Below are positions 60,579 through 64,000 of a DNA stretch of 64,000 nt, piece after piece. The stretch covers positions 62,001 through 126,000 of the forward strand of contig CALNAK010000014.1 in assembly GCA_937874185.1 (NCBI GenBank), read 5' to 3'. Under the pieces are notes generated by a model. That model was not told the DNA's origin, made no database searches, and was given only the letters and a program-made list of their open reading frames with translations. The position numbers and the translations under genes were made by a program. Position 1 is the stretch's first letter, and each line of letters opens with the position of its first letter. This stretch comes from an uncultured Lactobacillus sp. Lineage in GTDB: Bacteria; Bacillota; Bacilli; Lactobacillales; Lactobacillaceae.

Positions 60579-60710
60579 TTATATTTCTCCAATTTTAATA
60601 TATAATTTTGTTGCTTAAATTTCGATTATTTTGCATGTAGTTTTAGCCTTTTAAACTTCATCACTTCTTGCCTTACAAAAATATAACTCTAATTTAACGA
60701 TTTGTCAAAA

Positions 60711-60738
60711 AAAAACAGTACAGAATATTCTGTACTGT
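60711..60738 (-). terminator. Perfect 24-bp palindromic terminator
   Basis: ACAGTACAGAATATTCTGTACTGT (60715-60738, 24 bp) is wholly self-complementary. On the minus strand it is followed by eight or more T, so it ends transcripts from the genes at 61003 and 60765. Confidence 0.85.
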
Positions 60739-60764
60739 CCAAGATATAGATTAATATTACGAAT

Positions 60765-60935
60765 TCAAAAATCCAATGGTCTTTTTATTACATCACTTAA
60801 ATAAGCTAAAATCCCTAACATTATTAGCTCATTTAAGTGATTCAAGTTCAGACCTCCATCTAAATCATCCAGCTTAATATGAACATAATACGCAAGATAT
60901 CCCACATTAAAGACAATATTGTCACTAGATTTCAT
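60765..60935 (-). CDS. Possible small ORF, 56 residues
   Basis: An ATG at 60935 opens a frame ending TGA at 60765-60767, about 65 bp below the stop of the gene at 61003 and 27 bp above a strong terminator. The peptide has VGYLAYYVHIKLDDLDGG and LNELIMLGILAYLSDVIKR. No good ribosome site precedes the ATG, and the frame stays open about 30 bp further up without a standard start. So it may be a real small gene or the tail of a broken one. No family recognised. Confidence 0.4.
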   Translation of the reverse strand: MKSSDNIVFNVGYLAYYVHIKLDDLDGGLNLNHLNELIMLGILAYLSDVIKRPLDF

Positions 60936-61002
60936 AATGCAATAATAACCATTAAATACATAACTTATTTAAACCCAGTGCTCCAAATCCGCATTGCTTT
61001 TT

Positions 61003-61323
61003 CTAATTATCATTACATTCAATTGTTTGTAATAAGTATCGAATAGTATCAGCCGTTGGCGTCGTATGATTTAAAATCATTTGAATTTTATAATCTGTAT
61101 ATAGTTGTCTGTCAATTCGGATATTAATTTTTGAAAAGCTCTGATCCTCGATTACCAGATTATTTGCAAATAACCTATAATCCTTAATTTGTCTTTTTAT
61201 ATGTTCCACTAAATCATCAGTGATTGATATACCCTTTTTAATTAAAATTACTTTATATAATTCTGCCACTCTTCTTTTTACCCTAATCGTTACAACCATT
61301 TGTTGCTTACCATTACCGCTCAT
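61003..61323 (-). CDS. Small protein with two ribbon-helix-helix-like units
   Basis: 106 residues. MVVTIRVKRRVAELYKVILI (9-28) followed by SITDDLVEHIKRQI looks like one ribbon-helix-helix unit. SKINIRIDRQLYTDYKIQMI (about 63-82) followed by PTADTIRYLLQTI looks like a second. It may act as a single-chain pseudo-dimer that binds DNA, similar to copy-control or antitoxin proteins. No partner toxin is adjacent, though the small ORF at 60765 follows. The family is not identified. Confidence 0.6.
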   Translation of the reverse strand: MSGNGKQQMVVTIRVKRRVAELYKVILIKKGISITDDLVEHIKRQIKDYRLFANNLVIEDQSFSKINIRIDRQLYTDYKIQMILNHTTPTADTIRYLLQTIECNDN

Positions 61324-61408
61324 TTTGGATATACTTTCCCCCTTTATTTATTTTACCTACAAAAATAGCTTAGAAAGACTAGTCTAACTAAGCTATTGTG
61401 CTATTCAA

Positions 61409-62959
61409 TTATTCCCACTCAATAGTTGCGGGCGGCTTAGATGTAATATCATAAACTACACGGTTGACATGGTCGACTTCGTTTACGATTCTTGTTGAGA
61501 TCTTTTGGAGTACATCCCAAGGAATTTGTGCAAAGTCAGCTGTCATACCATCAATTGAAGTAACGGCACGAATACCGATTGTGTAATCGTATGTTCTACC
61601 ATCACCCATAACACCAACTGAACGAATACCTGGTAATACTGTAAAGTATTGCCAAATTTTTTCGTCTAATCCGTTTTTAGCGATTTCGTCACGTAATACC
61701 CAGTCACTATCGCGAACGATTTGTAACTTGTCTTCTGTAACTTCACCGATAACACGGATTCCAAGGCCTGGCCCTGGGAATGGTTGACGCCATACTAGGT
61801 CATGAGGCATACCTAATTTTTCACCAAGTTCACGAACCTCATCCTTAAACAATGTACGCAATGGTTCAATCAACTTAAATTGCATGTCATCGGGAAGTCC
61901 ACCAACGTTATGGTGAGATTTGATTGTTTGAGCAGTACTTGTACCACTTTCGATAACGTCTGTATAAAGTGTTCCTTGGGCTAGAAAGTCGATACCATTC
62001 AACTTAGTAGCTTCGTCGTTAAACACTTGGATAAATTCGTTACCAATAATCTTACGTTTCTTTTCTGGATCAGTTACTCCAGCAAGTTTGTCCAAGAAAC
62101 GTTTTTGTGCGTCAACTTGGATAATGTTCAAGCCAAACTTACCTTTCAAACTATCCATAACTTGATCAGCTTCATTCTTACGAAGAAGACCGTGATCAAC
62201 GAAGATACTTGTTAATTGTGTACCGATAGCTTTGTGTAGTAGAACACCAACAACAGAAGAATCAACACCACCTGATAGACCAAGAAGAACCTTCTTGTCA
62301 CCAACAGTGTCACGAATCTTTTGAATTTGTTGATCAATGAAATCATCCATTGACCAGTTAGCTTCTGCTTCACAAACATCAAATGCGAAGTGCTTCAAGA
62401 TATCCAAACCAAATTCAGTATTTCTTACTTCGGCGTGGAATTGAACACCATACATTTTGCGTTCATCATCAGCGATAGATGAAATAGGTGCATTCTTACT
62501 TGTTGCGACAACTTTGAATCCAGTTGGTGCTTCACGAACTAAATCACCGTGACTCATCCATACAAATTGCTTCTCAGGTAAGCCCTTGAAAAGAACAGAT
62601 TCGCTATCTGTAACAGTAATGTCAGCACGTCCGTATTCACGGTTATCAGCTGATTCAACTTTACCGCCAAGGTTATAAGACATCAATTGCATACCATAAC
62701 AGATACCAAGGATAGGAATACCTAACTTGTAAATGTCTTGGTCGATTGAAAAGGCATCTTTATCGTAGACACTCATTGGTCCACCAGAAAGGATAATACC
62801 TTTAGGATTGATTTCTTTAACTTCTGCAGCAGTAATAGTATTTGGTAGTAATTCAGAGTAAATACCGATATCTCTGATTCTACGCGTGATCAATTGGTTA
62901 TATTGACTACCGTAGTCTAGAACGATGATGCTATCAGCATCAGGCCATTGCTTGCTCAA
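61409..62959 (-). CDS. guaA: GMP synthase (glutamine-hydrolysing)
   Basis: 516 residues with a TTG start behind GGGGGA (9-bp gap). The N-terminal glutaminase carries ILGICYGMQLM with the catalytic Cys, then a VQFHAEV block. The ATP-pyrophosphatase P-loop is LGLSGGVDSS (about 228-237). The C-terminal dimerisation domain ends in SKPPATIEWE, the universal GuaA tail. It makes GMP from XMP, glutamine and ATP. The short gap to coaA (74 bp) has no room for a purine riboswitch. Confidence 0.97.
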   Translation of the reverse strand: MSKQWPDADSIIVLDYGSQYNQLITRRIRDIGIYSELLPNTITAAEVKEINPKGIILSGGPMSVYDKDAFSIDQDIYKLGIPILGICYGMQLMSYNLGGKVESADNREYGRADITVTDSESVLFKGLPEKQFVWMSHGDLVREAPTGFKVVATSKNAPISSIADDERKMYGVQFHAEVRNTEFGLDILKHFAFDVCEAEANWSMDDFIDQQIQKIRDTVGDKKVLLGLSGGVDSSVVGVLLHKAIGTQLTSIFVDHGLLRKNEADQVMDSLKGKFGLNIIQVDAQKRFLDKLAGVTDPEKKRKIIGNEFIQVFNDEATKLNGIDFLAQGTLYTDVIESGTSTAQTIKSHHNVGGLPDDMQFKLIEPLRTLFKDEVRELGEKLGMPHDLVWRQPFPGPGLGIRVIGEVTEDKLQIVRDSDWVLRDEIAKNGLDEKIWQYFTVLPGIRSVGVMGDGRTYDYTIGIRAVTSIDGMTADFAQIPWDVLQKISTRIVNEVDHVNRVVYDITSKPPATIEWE

Positions 62960-63033
62960 ATCAATTTTCCCCCAGTTTTTTTATTTATTCTATTGTATAC
63001 GAAATTTCGTTCCATGTCATATATTGGAAGCGT

Positions 63034-63960
63034 TTAATATTTTCTAAGATAAATTTTATCAATTTGATGATCGCCAGATTTGTGCAAAATAAGGTTAGCA
63101 CGATTCATTGTCGGCTTAATGTAGTCACGCAAATTAGGGTAATTAATCGTTTCCCAAACATGCTTTGACATCTCCATGGCCTCACTTTTTGGAATCTGCG
63201 TAAATTGATGATAATAACTATTCGGATCATCTTTTGCCAAATCCAACAAAGTTTCAAAACGATCTAAAAACCATTTCTCAACATCATCAACCTCAGCGTC
63301 GATATAAATTGAAAAATCAAAGAAATCACTGACATAGATCTGCACGTTCTGAGGCAATTGTAATACATTTATCCCCTCAACGATTAAAATATCAGGATTG
63401 TCTAATTCTTCATACTTTCCGGGAATAATATCGTAAATATTGTGTGAATAAAGCGGATATTTAATTTTGCCACCCTGCGTCTTGACTTCACCTAAGAAAT
63501 CCAAGAGTTTGGACATATCATACGTTTCCGGAAAACCCTTTTTATCCATTAAATTACGTTCTTTAAGAATTTTACTAGGATAAAGGAACCCATCAGTCGT
63601 CATTTGGGCAACATTGTATTGTGGATATGCTCTTTCCAACATAATTTTCAAAAGTCGCGCTGTTGTACTTTTACCAACTGCCACCGAACCCGAAACCCCA
63701 ATGATAAAAGGAATCTTACGTGTGTTTCCGTCGATAAATTCATTCTTTAATTTGGTTAATTTACGATAATTTTTTAGATAAATGTGCAACAAGTGACGGA
63801 TGGGCGCATAGACTGAACGAACGTCATCAATTGAGATTTCATCGTCCAAAGACTTGATTTTACGCAATTCTCCATCTGTGATTGCTTGCTTTTTATACTC
63901 ACCATGGAAGTTCTCCCACTGCTTTCTAGTAAATTCATCGTAATTGACTAAACTTTGCAT
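63034..63960 (-). CDS. coaA: Type I pantothenate kinase
   Basis: 308 residues. The Walker A loop is GVSGSVAVGKST (about 89-100), TTDGFLYP and KGFPETYDM follow, and the C-terminal DFFDFSIYIDA and YYHQFTQIP blocks match CoaA. It phosphorylates pantothenate, the first step of CoA synthesis. Its start is near the right edge and is preceded by TAGGTTTAAC, a weak site. It lies directly upstream of guaA on the same strand and may be co-transcribed. Confidence 0.96.
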   Translation of the reverse strand: MQSLVNYDEFTRKQWENFHGEYKKQAITDGELRKIKSLDDEISIDDVRSVYAPIRHLLHIYLKNYRKLTKLKNEFIDGNTRKIPFIIGVSGSVAVGKSTTARLLKIMLERAYPQYNVAQMTTDGFLYPSKILKERNLMDKKGFPETYDMSKLLDFLGEVKTQGGKIKYPLYSHNIYDIIPGKYEELDNPDILIVEGINVLQLPQNVQIYVSDFFDFSIYIDAEVDDVEKWFLDRFETLLDLAKDDPNSYYHQFTQIPKSEAMEMSKHVWETINYPNLRDYIKPTMNRANLILHKSGDHQIDKIYLRKY

Positions 63961-64000
63961 ATTGTTAAACCTACCTAATATAGTAATTAACTTTTATTTA

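Noticed and set aside
62960..63033. A purine riboswitch before guaA
   Set aside because: Only 74 bp lie between coaA and guaA, and no purine-aptamer loops or terminator stem are visible.

Overview
The window looks like chromosome of a low-GC lactic acid bacterium of the Lactobacillaceae. I infer a Companilactobacillus-like organism from the style of guaA and coaA, the lactobacillus-type cinnamoyl esterase, the YxxxK dehydrogenases, the SLAP-like surface protein and the frequent TTG starts. No rRNA, tRNA, CRISPR array or intact insertion sequence was seen.

Region 1 (1-29,000) is dense in redox and hydrolase genes. It holds two paralogous flavin disulfide-type oxidoreductases, a nitroreductase with a DNPH1-like nucleotide hydrolase, four short-chain dehydrogenases, three NmrA-like proteins, three aldo/keto reductases, four flavodoxins (three of them exported), a flavocytochrome-like membrane reductase, a cupin/carboxymuconolactone decarboxylase/hydrolase operon and a Bacillus-type glucose dehydrogenase plus glucose uptake pair. 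Two regulatory circuits can be read from the DNA. A 21-bp palindrome with LysR T-N11-A form occurs at five promoters, at a constant position just upstream of the -35 box. One copy lies at the start of a LysR gene (26,734). Two other promoters have the 19-bp spacer and dyad of MerR-type activation, and a MerR gene lies at 17,318. I read the LysR set (membrane reductase with anchored flavodoxin, aldo/keto reductase, glucose dehydrogenase, two NmrA-like proteins) as one stress- or redox-responsive regulon that may carry electrons across the membrane.

Region 2 (29,000-41,300) is sugar metabolism and transport. It has a PTS EIIBC overlapping an SGNH esterase with a divergent GntR regulator; a P-type cation ATPase with a long leader hairpin and a downstream 69-aa membrane peptide; and a PTS IIC operon with two Gfo/Idh/MocA oxidoreductases and an HbpS-like protein, opposite an RpiR regulator.

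Region 3 (41,300-53,600) holds a protein of about 2,550 residues with some 16 internal repeats and a four-copy SLAP-like anchor, then a RibD-C/DHFR-like protein, a class A beta-lactamase-like serine hydrolase and a Pit phosphate transporter with its DUF47 partner.

Region 4 (53,600-61,350) is an accessory patch: a HigB-HigA-like toxin-antitoxin pair whose antitoxin carries an ImmA/IrrE protease domain, a HAD protein, orphan proteins, a small SpoT/MESH1-like HD hydrolase, a metallophosphoesterase, an EEP-family nuclease/phosphatase, two proteins resembling tandem ribbon-helix-helix folds and a decayed IS3-type orfA. The window closes with guaA and coaA. All assignments rest on reading motifs and family resemblance by eye; no database search was run.
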